Shown: one piece after another, positions 35,101 to 47,291 of the stretch
Layout: every line of letters starts with the position of its first letter
How positions within the stretch are numbered: position 1 is the stretch's first letter
DNA from: Paratinospora sagittata
Taxonomy: Eukaryota > Streptophyta > Magnoliopsida > Ranunculales > Menispermaceae
Length of the DNA stretch: 64,000 nt
Assembly: GCA_035771175.1 (NCBI GenBank)
Contig: CM069612.1
Location: 31,847,341 to 31,911,340 of the forward strand
Reading direction: 5' to 3'
Made by a program: the position numbers and the translations under genes
The notes under the pieces: generated by a model
The model's input: only the letters and a program-made list of their open reading frames with translations
What the model was told of the DNA's origin: nothing
Databases searched by the model: none

Positions 35101-38100
35101 TATGTTTGAGAACAGCAAGCCCTGTCTGCCCATAAGAAGCAAACTGATCTTTTGAAAAGTTTCATAAGTAGTTATTCCAACAAATCTTACATCATTCTAT
35201 ACAACTCTTCATTAAGTATGCTCTACATAATATTCATGTCTATCATCTTAGCACATAAAGTAAAAGGTAAAAGAGAACAAAAAGAATGTGAATGATCAAG
35301 ATAAATTTGATATCTTGCCATCAAAAGACTAACTGAAATAAATTAATTAGTTTACACACTTATAATTTTCCTACAGAAGGACTAATATTCTCCTTAGAAT
35401 GACATCATCAATTACCATTCTGAACTTATGTGATGTTTGTTAGCTCTATTTAGCCTCTAATGTGACTTTAAAATGAACCTCTATTTGTAGTAGAGGTTTA
35501 AGCTCTAATAGAATAAGCCAAAACTTTTTGCTTATTCTTTTAGAGGTTATAACTCTACTTCAATTAGAGGTGGAAAACAATATATTTTCTTTAAAAAATA
35601 TGTATTTATTATCCTCTACTTTTTTAGAGGCTGCAAGTAGTAAAGTTACAAACACCGCCATAGTTTCTTTAATGTCCACCAAAGAGAATGACAGATGGTA
35701 CTCTAGTTTCATATGGTTTGAATACGACTCAGCAATAATGTCATCTATTCACATATTCTCAAAAAAGAGTTGAATGAAAAAGAACAAAACTCAGAATGCT
35801 TCATAATTCACTTAAGGAAAAAAAAAACCTCAGAACGCTTCCTATTTCATTTGAGAAAAGAAAAAAAGGCGCTACTCCATGAATTAGTCAAACACACCAT
35901 TGAGCAATTAACAAAGATGGGTACCTGAGCTGAGTGCTTCGCAGGAGTACCTCCAGACTTCACAGTACTTCTTTTGACTGCCCTCTTCCGCTTATTACCA
36001 CTACTTGACTAGTGGCACAAGGATAAAATATAATAAGCCAATAGATAGAAAAAAACCAAATAATACTTCAATCAATACAGTTCAAGCTAAGAATATGAAC
36101 CTTCTCCTTCTCTGCAAGTGAAACATCAGATGTAGCATGAGGAGCTGCCAAAAAGTCTAATAGCTTGGTCACAATATCTTCCTGCATGGTATATTCCCAT
36201 GTTCAGCTTCAGCTGTTGAAATGTACTACACTAATAGATCTAACTTCTCATTTCACAAGAAACTCTAAAGTTTGCCTTCACATGATACTTCTATACATGA
36301 ACGCTTATGTGTCAAGTTAAGAAAAATGGCAAGGAAATAGGTCCCTTGGATGCTTGGACAGCTATGAAAACAAGTAAAAGAAATTCAAAGGAAAGTTCAA
36401 AATGCATATAATGATCTTAAACACTTGAAAGAACCCAAATTCTAAACGATAAAAAAAACCCAAGAACTATCTGGCTGAGTTTGGAATATCATCAGTCCAA
36501 TCTCTGGACGGTGTTTAAACAATCACAAAAGTTTACATTCTGTGCAGAGAACAAATACCAGCATTTCTGTATCAGTAACAAATTGACAAACCTTTTTTGT
36601 TGTAGCTTTCACCACTGGTATGTCAAGAACATCACAGAACTCCAACAACTTCTCCTTTACACACTTGTCAAGTTTTTCTTTTATTTTCAGCTTTTGTTTT
36701 TCCTGCCAAGAAATAAAGCATAATAAATCAGAGAAACGAATAGACAAAATTCAGGCATACTAGTAATTGTTGCCAATCCAGACTCAGGCATAGCACATCA
36801 AACTAACACCAACAATAACAATGAATAGAATAATAATTCTATCCCTCTCAATGGTAAAGTCAAAAACTTAATGGTGAACAGATAATCATCTCCCTTCCTC
36901 AAATGTAAACTCCTCACCTCATTCTCATGCCATACAAAGCCAGAAAACTGGGAAATATTGCTTTTAACTTGAAATGCCTGCAAAAAATGAATGTTGAGCC
37001 ATCAAACAGGAATGCCCACATTGTTTAAATATTTTAAATGAAACATTACTTTACAAATTCAACATAAAAACAACTGCACCTCCCGATGTCTGGATTTTCA
37101 AAAGCAGCACAAAAACCAAATAATAAATGAGATGTGATCTTTAAAAAGAGATATCATATAAGTCAATAGGCTGCCAGATTAAGCATAGCATGAAATATAC
37201 AACTCCACGGATAAGGTACAACTATGTAAATACTCAATAATACCACAAGGAAGAAAGAGTGATATACCTTCCCCCTCCTGCCAAAGAGTACAACATGAAG
37301 CATCTTGAAAGTATCATCAGTTTTCTTTCTTGATAATTTGAATGCCACTGAAAAGGTACCAAGAAGCATATTTTAGAAGAAAACAATGAAAAAAGTGATA
37401 AATGCTAAACTCAGAGAAAACAATGAAAAAAGAGCTAGTCACATTCGTAGCAGTCAGTATAGGAGCTCATGTTATTTTTTACTTTGTTTAAGAAGATAGT
37501 TAATTGCATCAATAAAGTAGCTTCATATGCCTTTTTCTACGACATGACGACCGAAAAACTACGAGTATTATAGTGCCTTGGGACTTCCGAGAAGAACGGC
37601 AATCACCAAGATGGGGGCTTTAGCCCTAGAGTGCCTTGGGTGTCCCTTGCACCAGCTCGGTACCTACCGAGAAGATGGCAAGGCCAAAAGTACCTTGGGG
37701 TACCGACCCAAGGGGTCGATATCACCGGAAAGGGGGCCAATATCCTAGAGTGTGTTGGAGCAGCAAAGACGCAAGCTACCAAGAAGGGGACTCGAGTCCT
37801 TAGCACCTTGGGGGGTTGGGCAAGCCCTACCGAGAAGTTTGAAGTGGATAAAGTGGTCAACTAGCCCACCGACTTAGCTAAATACCAAGCTCGTGTGTAT
37901 CGTACTTAGAGAAAAATCGACATGCTACAAGAAGCTTGGCACCCTATCGACCTAGAAGAGTACTGAGCTTACTAGTCTATTACTTAGAAAAAAATTTAAT
38001 GAGAATAAGTGCACACATAGTAGCTCGGTATCTACATAAGCGCGGTAATGATCAACTGAGCTCAAAGTGTTTCGACAAACCCACGTGAGCTTGGTATCGA

Positions 38101-41100
38101 CCTCACCGCTTTCAAAAGATTTTCGACAAGTCTAAGTCTACGACGGGCTTGCTCTACCGACCTATTAGAAAGCTATGTCCATTTTATTAAGAAAATTTTT
38201 GAGAAATCCATGTACGGACAAGACAGCTCGGTACGTGCTGGAGCTCGCTAGGCAACCATGGTACTAAGGTACCAACCTAGCCCTTACCGAGCTCAAGACA
38301 CCTAGCAAAGTCTCTCTAAGGCTGAGACATGAGCTCAGTACATCGCCTAGAGATACCGACCTTGCCTACACTCCGAGCATATCACACCTAACAAGTTTTC
38401 AAGAAAGAGACAAGTAGTAAGGGATATGCATTCAAATCAAACGAATAAAATGAAAGATCACAAGGAAAATTCAAAGCATTAAAAATTTCTACAAGGCCTA
38501 TGGCCTTCAACAATACAGAGAAAAAAAAAAGACTACAACGCATCAACATATACAAGGCTAAGAAGCAAGCTCGCGAGCAGAAGTGTGGTCCAGGATGGTA
38601 GCCAAGTTGGTCATCTCGTCGCCCTCACCATCTCCTTTCAATTGCACCAGCTCCTTGGAACCAATGTGTACTAGTTGTTGGGAGGTGTCGTCCAAGTCGA
38701 AAGGAACCCGCTTGGTAGGCAACTCTCCCTCCTCCTCCTCCTCTTCTTCGTCGACTTCATCAGCCCCAACTAGCCACGCATCAAAGCCGTTGAAGTCCAC
38801 CGAGGCCTTGAAGTATGAATCTAAATCTGCTCGGAAGACCATAACAGCTTTTTGACAAGCTCGGTCGACGATCACTTTATGCTCGGAGAAGGCCTTGTGG
38901 TCAGCTATGACCTTGGCTTTTTCTCGAGGCAATTCGGCTCTAAGAGACTCAAGTTGCAAGGCCTTCAGCTCAGCATCATCCAAAGCTTTCTTCAGCTCAA
39001 CCTCCTTGGTCGCAAGCTTGGACTCCGCCGCGACCGCGTTGGTGTGCATCTCCTTGTGGACCTCCTCATACTTCTTCTGATCTTCTTGGATTCGACGAAG
39101 AGAGAGGATAGTTTGAGCCACCGCCTACAGAGCAAGAAAACATTAGTACCGAGCACAATCATTCAACAATAGCAAAAGAAAAATGTACAAGTCCAAAGGA
39201 AGACCTCACCACAGTAATCTTCATGAAAGCATCGCTTAGGCTTTCGTAAACGTGCTCATCCTCGTATATGGCTACAGTGGTGCTTGGGATGTCCACCTTG
39301 AACTCCTCGAACCTCAGCTCGATACCGCCAATTTGATGAGTCACCCAACAGTCGTCCTGGCGCAGCTTTTTCCTAGGAAGCTACTCGGAAGGTCTAGTGG
39401 CTTGGGCCTTGGGCCTCTTCTTCTAAACCTCCTCGGTAGGGGCAAGAGGGAGAAGCTGCTCGGAAGGATGAGCAGATGTGGACACCTTGAAAGCCAGCGT
39501 CTTCTTCTTTGCACTGCTACTTGGTGTCTTAACAGCAACATGCTCCGTCGCGATCTCATTCAGCATGGAGGGATCGACGACATATTGGCTCGCGGATTTC
39601 TTCTTCGGAGCCATTTTCTTCTTCTTGTCGCTGCTTGACTCGGCCTCCTTCTTCTCCAAAACTAAAACGCATATAAGTAAATGTTAGATCGGAGTATAGA
39701 GTAACAGCTCGGAAGGCAAAACCAAAACATACTTACATCTAGAGAAGAGAATTGGGCTATCGATCAATTTAGCTCGGTGTAGCCTTTCAGCTGTCAAAAT
39801 AACTTGTACTCCCGAGCTGACTTCGAAAGTTGGTAGATTGAGGTGACCCGAGGCAAGCCTGGCTCAATACCACTCAATGATCTCTCCCAAGATTCTGCAA
39901 AACAAGAAGAGGTGAGTACCGAGCAGACATACTGCCCAATCCCCTAATGCAAAGAACCAGGTGTCTTTCCAAGTTTTATTGGAAGAGGGGTTCTCGGTGA
40001 TCAGAGCACCCTCCCCCCCCAACACCTCGGTAGGTCGCCGCATAGTACCATCCCGAGCACCTGGTAAAGGCTGGTATGGGACTTCAAGCAATATATGAGC
40101 TTGAAATTTTCAAAATTGTACTCTGGCCACTCGCATTCCCTTCAAAGCACTATGCAACTCAAAATGGCCCTCCATACATTGGGGTTGAGCTGGGCAGGGG
40201 CCACGCCCAACTCGGCAAGGAGACAACAGAGAGGGCATTGAAGGGGTAGCCTAACGCCATCTCTAAAATAATGTGTGTGTGCAAGGCCACTTTGCCGCTA
40301 GGGGGGCAACTAGCTCGATCACCGAGCTGGGGAGCCCTCGTCACCACACGGCTCAAGATACCGAGCACTCTACAAAGTTGCTCCAAGTTGTGATCCTTGA
40401 TGCATGACGGGACGTGGTCAATGAAAAAATCCACGTCAACGCTCGCCAACTATGGAGCTCTCTGCCACCAGGGGCAGACAAGAAGTGCACGGCTCGATGG
40501 TACCGAGCACCACCTGCGGTCGATCAACACACAGGGGAGGCACATCAAGCACCCCCTCTTGGTGGGTATCCTCCTCGAAGTAAACCCCTTCAAAACTCTC
40601 ATCATAGCCCTCACCCTCCTCGGAACTCTCATCATCCTCGAAGGCTTCCTCACAAGCCCCTCCACTGACCTCAAGATCAGCTTCAGCCTCTTTGGGACTT
40701 TCCCACCCTCCTCAGCCCCGGAGGGAGGAAAAGTTCCTCATAGGAGACGTTGAGCTCGTCAATAAGAGGAATAGCCTGCTCGGGATCGACAATAGGGTCA
40801 GCCATGAGAAGTCACCTAAAAGTCTACGAGTAACGAGCTGAGCAACAGAAAATCAGAGCAGAGAAGGCAAATACTGAGCACAGTGGAAAATTCAGAAAGG
40901 AATGCTGACCAAATAGCGGGACAACTATTTATAGGGTAGTCCACACTACGTCATTTAATGCAAGTCGTATCTTAAGACAACATTCAACGGTTCCAAGCCG
41001 AAAAATACGAAACAACAAAGTATACGATAGTTGACAATACGTTTCTCAAGGAAAATTGGACGGCAAACAAGACCTCGGTGCCCAAGGATACAAATCGGAG

Positions 41101-44100
41101 GCTCAGAACAACTGAAGTTTGATCAAAGCCTGGGGGGTAGATGTTAGACCCATTTCTCAACACTCCGACCTGGCAACCACGCAATCAACCAAATAGACCA
41201 CGTCAACACTCGAAGATGACGTCAGCTCATAACTCCGAGCAGAATACCATATCGACCAGGGTACCGACCAATTAACGAAGCCTGATGAGTTCGAGCACGA
41301 TGATGACGCCAAATCGGCATACCAAGCAGACTTGACCCGACACGTTGACAGTTGGATGAGGACGATGTGGGGCCCACTGCACCAAATCCAAAATTCTACG
41401 CATATAATATGACAACACGCCCTGTCAACTTGGCCAAAGATTCACACCTCCATAATCCCTCATTAATGAAATAAGTCATTAATTACTCCAGTTAAAGCGA
41501 GTTTAATCCACAAGGAAGCTCGAAATTGACTTAGGCATCGGAAGGTCTTTGACCAGCACCACACTGATGCTCCTTATTACAACCTATTCTCCCCTCTTTC
41601 TCTCTTTTAAGTTCAGGGTACCTAGCGGGAGAGGGGACAACTAGGCAGGTTCCAACTTAGTACGTTCACTCCACCTAATCACTATCTGGTGTTGGTCAAA
41701 TCTTGCACCAACAATTCTCATTGTTAATGCTTTGGTTAAAATCTTATTGTTTATTAACATAACTAACACCTTCAAGAACTTTTAGGAAGAAGCACCTTAA
41801 GAACCTCAAACCCAATTCCTTTAATCCCTCTTTTTTAAGGATGAAGGTACTACAATTCCATCCATCAAGGAATGCTCTATCAACACAATGTCTTAAGGTT
41901 TCCTGGAGTAATCCTCAAAATTTCCTTAAAGAAAGACAAAAGTGGAAACAAATAGGGCACGGAGCTATATTACATTATGAGGCCTCAACAGGCTTCGTAA
42001 ATGTCCTCATCCACAACCCAGTCTCCATGTAACTTACACATTTCTTTGTCTAATGCAATCATTCTATATCCCATCATGGCCTGCTATAACAATAAAATCA
42101 CTTTAAATAAAAGCTGAAATAATATAAGACCACCTTCTCCCTAGTAATTTCCCACTTAATTATTGAATCTCCCATCGAGAAAGAGGCCCCCACTCCTGAT
42201 GTATGTTCTTCTTGGAAGTTGGAACAGTGATGAGATGGAAAATCAATCCTGCACGGTTCCATCAGTCTCACTCAAATTTCTACCTCAATCTATCCATAAA
42301 AGTTTAGCTACTTCTTGCCATCTAAACATGGCACCATATTTATTTCTACTAGGAGGAGAAATCTCCACCTAAATGTCCCATTTCTAAATTCTTCTTTACT
42401 CATTACTTACATCATTTCTATAAGAACCATGAACCTCTTCCCATTAATACATAACATACCAAGAAAGGTTACAAAACCCATGAATTTCCCCCATTATATC
42501 TAAATATCAACTGAATCTACCTCTATTTTCCAATAAAAAGCATTAGCATGAGCCTTTTAATGTTATTTGTCAACATGAAAATCTAACAGTGAGTCCACAA
42601 GCGTGTTATCTGCAAATTGTATGTTGTTTCTCGCACACCTACACTCGATTATAGATGTTAAGGGGGCATCCAAGTCTTTGGACCAAATACTTTTTAGTTG
42701 TGCTATAGCTTCTCCTTATACTCATGGCTGATTGGTCAAACATAATTAGGCAAACTTCAAATGTGTTGTAAGGTCGCAAGACCTTAGCCTACCCAAATGA
42801 TTATACAAACCACCACGACCTTAGCCTACCCAAGTAGTACTGGTGCAAGCGAATTGGATTAGATCAATTTTGGAGCAAAAGCCCCCAACTGAGGGCTTTT
42901 GACATGATTACCCTTCAAAAATAAATAAAAAATTCACAAATGCTATTAAAACACAAATATTGACCCATTTGCCCTACTTTACTATTCATCGCCCAGTCAG
43001 TGGGCGGCGGAGGTTGCATTTTTTACAAAGAAGGCGTCTTTGACGCCTTCCCTTTACTTAAAAAAACAACCACGACAGGTGGAAAGTTGGGTTTGTTGCC
43101 TTCCAACTCCTGCTTGATTTTTTGAAGATCTCGTCAACATTGTCGTTCATGGTGTTGTTCTTGTTTCTGGGTGTTTTTTGTACTCTGTTTCTTTTAGGAT
43201 GAAAGAGGAAGAAGATAAGCTTTGGTTTTCAAAGCCCAGGTGTGTTTCACCTTCTGATTTTGTTGTGTTTCATGGTCTTTTCATCTTTTTCTCATTTAAT
43301 TTGATTATTTGAGGCAGAAAAGGAAATACCCAGATTCTCAATTTTTGCGGTTGGTGGAATAGATTATTATTAGATTTTAATATTTCAAGTTGGAATGTGT
43401 ACTACTGTTTCTAATTCATGTGGACTTCCTTTTGTCCTGCTTAATTTCGTATATTTGATAATGGTGATTTCTCTTTTAAATTTTTTAAATTTTTTGTTTC
43501 TTCGTTTTTCTGTTGGGATGTGTTTGGTAACTGAAATCTTTTTTCTTAAGAACACGGAGTTTTATCGAGAAAGAAAATCTTCGTGAGAAGTTTGGTTAGA
43601 CATGTGAAAATATTCAATCTCATAATCGTAACCTCTTCAAATTTCATTGTACAAAGATTTTATCATGGAAAAAGCTTTTCCGGCCCCCTACCGAAGAATT
43701 ATGGTGAAAAAATAGGGGGTTGAAAAAATCTTTTTCCCATCTCTCTTTCCAACCAAACTTTGGAATTATAATTTTCTCGAGAAAATCCTCTTTTTCTCAG
43801 CTACTAATAAGACCCTTTCTTCTTTTATTCTCTAGTTTCTGATGCCAATTTAATTTGTTTGCTCATGTTGCAGAGGTAGTGAAGGTGCTCTCGAAGGTTG
43901 TTCCCGGACTTTCTATGACGATTGATCTGTCAAACACAACGGCGTTACACACTGCTGCCGCTCAAGGTCATATTGAGATTGTGAATTTTCTATTGGAGAT
44001 GGATGGAAGTTTGGCAAAAAAAAAAAAAATTGAAGTTCCCTTCACTTAAAAAATAAAAAATTGAAGGGAAGGCATCTTTTCAAAAGACGTCTTTCTTGTA

Positions 44101-45836
44101 ATTTGGGTGCTGACTGGGTGATGAATAGTAAAGTAGGGCAAAGCGGACAATATTTGTGTTTTGATGACATTTGTGAATTTTTTTATTTTTGAAGGGTAAT
44201 CATGTCAAAAAGCCCTCCAACTGACTTGGTTATGTTAGGTGGTAGACAAAAACACACAATGGGGCCTTATTGAGCCAGCCAAGTAATAAGACCTCAATAA
44301 ATCTTACGTCATTTTTTTTTATAAGAATCAATCTTGCATCAAATTGGATCAGTTAGGTTGCCTTATGGTTGGTCTTGAATGGGCATACATGCCAATGCAG
44401 TACCAAAATATGAAATATTTAAACACCCATAACAAACCTATTAGAACAATGATCTTAATAGTAATATGTGTCAGTAAATACTAATAAAAGTGCCATTCCT
44501 TTGTAGAGTGTTCACATGATTTTACAGTGTGTATTTTAAAATAGTGTGTGAAGAAATTCATAAATCACAAACAATTCATGTGTCAAAAAGACATCAGAAC
44601 ATAGAGAGGGGATTTTAGCATATTGTTTATAAATCATTTTGTCCATATGTATCTCCCAATAAATCAAATTTTATGGTTAAAAATTTATCATAACCACCAG
44701 TACTTTAAACCCTGCATGCAACAAAATTAAGGACACAGGATGAACTTAGTACAAATAAAATATTGAAAGCAATTGCAGTTCATACCATTTGGTATATCTT
44801 TCAGTGCAGTACCACGTCCCTGAGATTTTTGAAGGTAAACACAAATGAATTAAGAGAAACACACATGAAGATAGACAGAATCAATAAAAAAACTAGCTGC
44901 AAGCCTGCAATCAAGTGAAAGAAATAAACATACCTTCCCGATGAGGAACTCCCTTGTTGGCTCTTTCTCAATGGAAGCCACCAATCTCTCCACTGACTTC
45001 CGCTCACGAACAGGACGATCAATGGCAAGAGCAACCGGAGTACTCTGTTCCTTGGGTTCCTTGGCCTTTTTATTATCCGGTTTCTTTTTAGCATCCTTTT
45101 TATTCGCAGCACTCTGTCTCTTCCTGCGATTTCTTGATCTTTTTCCTTGTGTGATCCCCTCATCCTTCTTTTCTTCCTCACTCTCCTCAGATTTAGTCTT
45201 TTCCTCCTTACTGTTCTCAGCCTCCTCAACTTCCTCCTTACTTTCTTCAGCCTGCGCCTCATCCTCCTTACTGTCTTCATCCTGCAGCACTTCCTCCTGA
45301 CCATCTTCATCCTGTTGCATTTCTTCCTTATCGTCTTCAGCCTGCAGCACTACCTCCTTACTGCCATCAGCCAGTTGCACTTCCTCCTCCTTACTGTCTT
45401 TGGCCTGCTCCACTTCTTCCTTATCGTCTTCAGCCTGCTCCACTTCTTCCTTGCTATCTTCTGCCTGCTCCACTTCTCCCTTATTGTCTTCAGCTTGCTC
45501 CACTTCCTCCTTATTGTCTTCAGCCTGCTCCACTTTCTCCTTACATTCCTCGATCTTTTTCTTCACCTCCTCCTTAGAATCAAGTTCTTGCTCAATTTTC
45601 ATTGCTTCACCACCATCTTCCTCATCCTTTTTATCCTTTTTTTCTTCCTCTTCCGACTTATTGTCTTCCTCCATTTTCACAGCCTCATCTTTCTTTTCTT
45701 CTTTACCATCCACTTCCATTTCCTTGATTCCATTTTTTTCCTCCTCTTCAGTTACTACTTCGCCTGTATCCTGGGGTTGGTGAACTCCATTCGTCGACGC
45801 CTCAGCAGCTTCTTTTACTGTCTCTGCTTCCACCAT
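32187..45836 (-). CDS. DEK-domain chromatin-associated protein
   Basis: DNA- and histone-binding chromatin protein of the plant DEK3 type. Eleven coding exons join in phase: 45836-44934, 44819-44786, 37347-37268, 36977-36918, 36702-36592, 36181-36101, 36008-35925, 34326-33795, 33566-33454, 33022-32992, 32347-32187, giving 729 aa. The N-terminus is Glu/Lys-rich with a 10-residue repeat (101-213). A basic RPVRERKSVERLVAS block (274-288) is followed by the DEK core (about 302-423: GRGTALKDIPN, LHVVLFGRRGK, FSGFVWHENE, CDVLDI..KATTKK, DIVTKLLDFL). A long Lys/Ser/Glu-rich region follows, then the C-terminal DEK domain (about 645-705: DELREVICEILKKVDFNTATFTDILK, DLTPRKAAIKLFIQEEL). Intron 2 is 7.4 kb and full of transposon sequence. 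A 5' UTR intron (about 46425-45864) is likely. Confidence 0.93.
34965..35040 (-). repeat. LINE tail fragment in DEK intron
   Basis: The minus strand reads ATGTAGTTGGGAAATGC then TTTGTTGAGTTGAGTA, matching the end of the LINE relic at 51230-51292. Lies between coding exons 7 and 8 of DEK. Confidence 0.4.
35452..35632. mobile_element. Small foldback (MITE-like) element in DEK intron
   Basis: About 181 bp with ends AGCCTCTAA and TTTAGAGGCT. The interior also folds: CTCTAATAGAATAAGC pairs with GCTTATTCTTTTAGAG around a short loop near 35513. No coding capacity. Target duplication not clear. Confidence 0.55.
38558..40805 (-). pseudogene. Antisense ORF (aORF) of the LTR retrotransposon, broken
   Basis: Minus-strand coding remnants begin at an ATG at 40805 (MADPIVDPEQAI), run through acidic sequence, a segment with NPSSNKTWKDTWFF (about 40000-39950) and Lys-rich sequence (39659-39430), then a coiled-coil-like domain at 39121-38558 ending with an acidic DEVDEEEEEEEGELP stretch. 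Frames change several times and a GT-AG intron-like gap fits at about 39120-39215. This style of protein is found in plant annotations as putative gypsy-type transposon protein; its function is unknown. No longer intact. Confidence 0.5.
41142..41713 (+). repeat. 3' LTR (572 bp)
   Basis: Starts TGTTAGACCC directly after a polypurine tract and ends GCACCAACA, giving the expected TGTT...AACA inverted ends. No second copy of this LTR is present in the window. Confidence 0.65.
41714..42892. other. DEK intron 2 spacer between transposons
   Basis: No coding sequence recognised on either strand. GACCTTAGCCTACCCAA occurs twice near 42780 and 42820. The last eight bases are the left target duplication of the next element. 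Confidence 0.35.
42893..44216. mobile_element. Mutator-like non-autonomous TIR element carrying a host gene fragment
   Basis: Long terminal inverted repeats of about 170 bp (42893-43062 and 44047-44216) start GGGCTTTTGACATGATTACCC. The element is flanked by CCAACTGA on both sides (42885-42892 and 44217-44224); counted as 9 bp it has one mismatch. Long TIRs suggest a Mutator-like element. Between them is no transposase but sequence from an ankyrin-repeat gene including an intron acceptor, as in Pack-MULEs. Total about 1.32 kb, located within DEK intron 2. Confidence 0.75.
43874..44015 (+). pseudogene. Captured ankyrin-repeat gene fragment
   Basis: After a splice acceptor (CATGTTGCAG ending at 43873) the frame reads EVVKVLSKVVPGLSMT, then NTTALHTAAAQGHIEIVNFL, then GSLA, before running into a poly-A and the right TIR. 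This matches one ankyrin repeat region of the ITN1/At5g02620-type ankyrin membrane proteins, which also have an exon start near this point as I recall. The retained intron sequence shows the piece was captured as genomic DNA. Too short to work as a protein. Confidence 0.75.
45198..45536 (-). repeat. Coding minisatellite in DEK exon 1
   Basis: About eleven 30-bp units encode variants of EEVEQAEDNK (residues 101-213), one unit being 11 residues long. The acidic repeat extends the disordered N-terminus. Confidence 0.85.
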
Positions 45837-47255
45837 AATGTCTCTTCCCTTACCTTCCAGTCCTTAAGAAAAAAAAGGGGGAAAATCTATTAGCTGATTC
45901 ACTTCAGTTCAGTATTATTTACACAAGCAACTAAAGAATAATAATCATTTCGCCAAAGTGCAAAATAGTAAGAGAAATTCACGAAAAAGGTCTGTACAAA
46001 CTTGTTTGCACTGTTCTTCCGAAACAGAAGCTAAAAGCACGAACATTAAGCTTACCAACAATCAAAAGAGCTTAATAAACAAAAAGGAAGAAAATTTTCA
46101 ATCAAAAACAAGAAGAAACCGAGGTAAACCAGCTTCAAAAACGTAAAACTACAAAAAAAATCTACATCATTTCTCACTCTACACAAGCACGAACACACGA
46201 GTAAGTCGAAAATTCAACATCGAGCTCAATAAATTCGAAGAACGATACGAAACAAAAAATTGAAGAAAGAAAACGAAAATTTCCCACCAATTTCACGAAC
46301 CCTAGGCAAAAAACATCACTTTCTCCACCAGAAAACCACAAAAAAAAAAAAAAAACCAAAAATTCGACGGAAAACACTGAGAATTACAAGAGATTGAAAC
46401 AAAACATCTTCGTAATTTCAACTTACAGAAAACTCACAGCTCTCAAACGGATCGAAAACCGAACAGAGATCGGCAAAAAATTCGACCTTTTTCTCTTCCC
46501 TCCCTCCTCGATACTTAGCTAAGTGAGCTCGCTCGCTATCTGGGCTCGGGCTTGATGGTTCGGACTTGAAATACGGATTTAACGAGCATTTTAAGAGCCG
46601 TGTTCCACGAGTCAGACCGAGTAGCATCTGACGACGATGTCGAAATCCTAGTCTGATTCCCGATTCACCGTCTTTCGCCACGTGTTACAGTTTGAATTCC
46701 GTTTTTAGGAGGCAAAATGGACGGCTGATGTTTGATCATTGGATTTGGAGCTGCGTTAGGAGTTCTTGCTCCCGGCCCCACGCACAGTGCTCCGCGAACC
46801 GCGAGGGGTGTTGTTATTTCCTTGACACGATTGCATTGCTAACCATTCGATGATTTTCTAATAAACTTAATGATAAAAATTAATTAAAATTATTATTTAA
46901 GTACGAAGGTGATGTAATGATGGTTAATTCTGGTAATATGTATCCGGACCATTTGAAGTTGAATGTTTAATTTTTTTTTTTTATAAATAAATGAGTTTTT
47001 TTTTTTAATAAAAAGTGAAAGCAAGATCATAATAGTTGGTTCATATGATTTCGAATATTTTATATTCTTCGTCTTTTTAGGGAATTTTAATTTCTTTTGA
47101 TCTTAGCACCAGCTGAAGTTATTATTTTTTTTAATTATTTATATAATTTAATAATATTTAATAATATTTAATAATAAATATTACTTTAGTATTTTTTTAT
47201 TTTTAAATTCGAAAGAAACAATCAATATGGCTTAACATATTAACATTAATTCTTC

Positions 47256-47291
<36 letters not shown>

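Larger units (their letters stand above)
37490..41713 (+). mobile_element. 5'-truncated LTR retrotransposon (3' internal region plus 3' LTR)
   Basis: Lies inside DEK intron 2 and is visibly more GC-rich than its surroundings. The 3' LTR is at 41142-41713, preceded by a purine tract (TGGGGGGTAGA near 41130), so the element runs on the plus strand. The internal part carries an antisense open region (40805-38558), as known for some Tat-type Ty3/gypsy elements such as Grande. 37590-37850 has degenerate repeats around TACCTTGGGG and ACCGAGAAG. No 5' LTR, gag or pol is present, so the left limit is approximate. Confidence 0.6.

Noticed and set aside
37631..37864. 77-codon plus-strand frame at the left of the LTR remnant
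   Set aside because: Translation of degenerate tandem repeats in retrotransposon 3' sequence; not a separate gene.
41750..42510. Possible gene on either strand between the LTR remnant and the Mutator-like element
   Set aside because: Open frames are short and none reads as a known domain.
45147..45893. 248-codon Leu/Phe-rich plus-strand frame
   Set aside because: Antisense shadow of the Glu/Lys repeat region of DEK exon 1.
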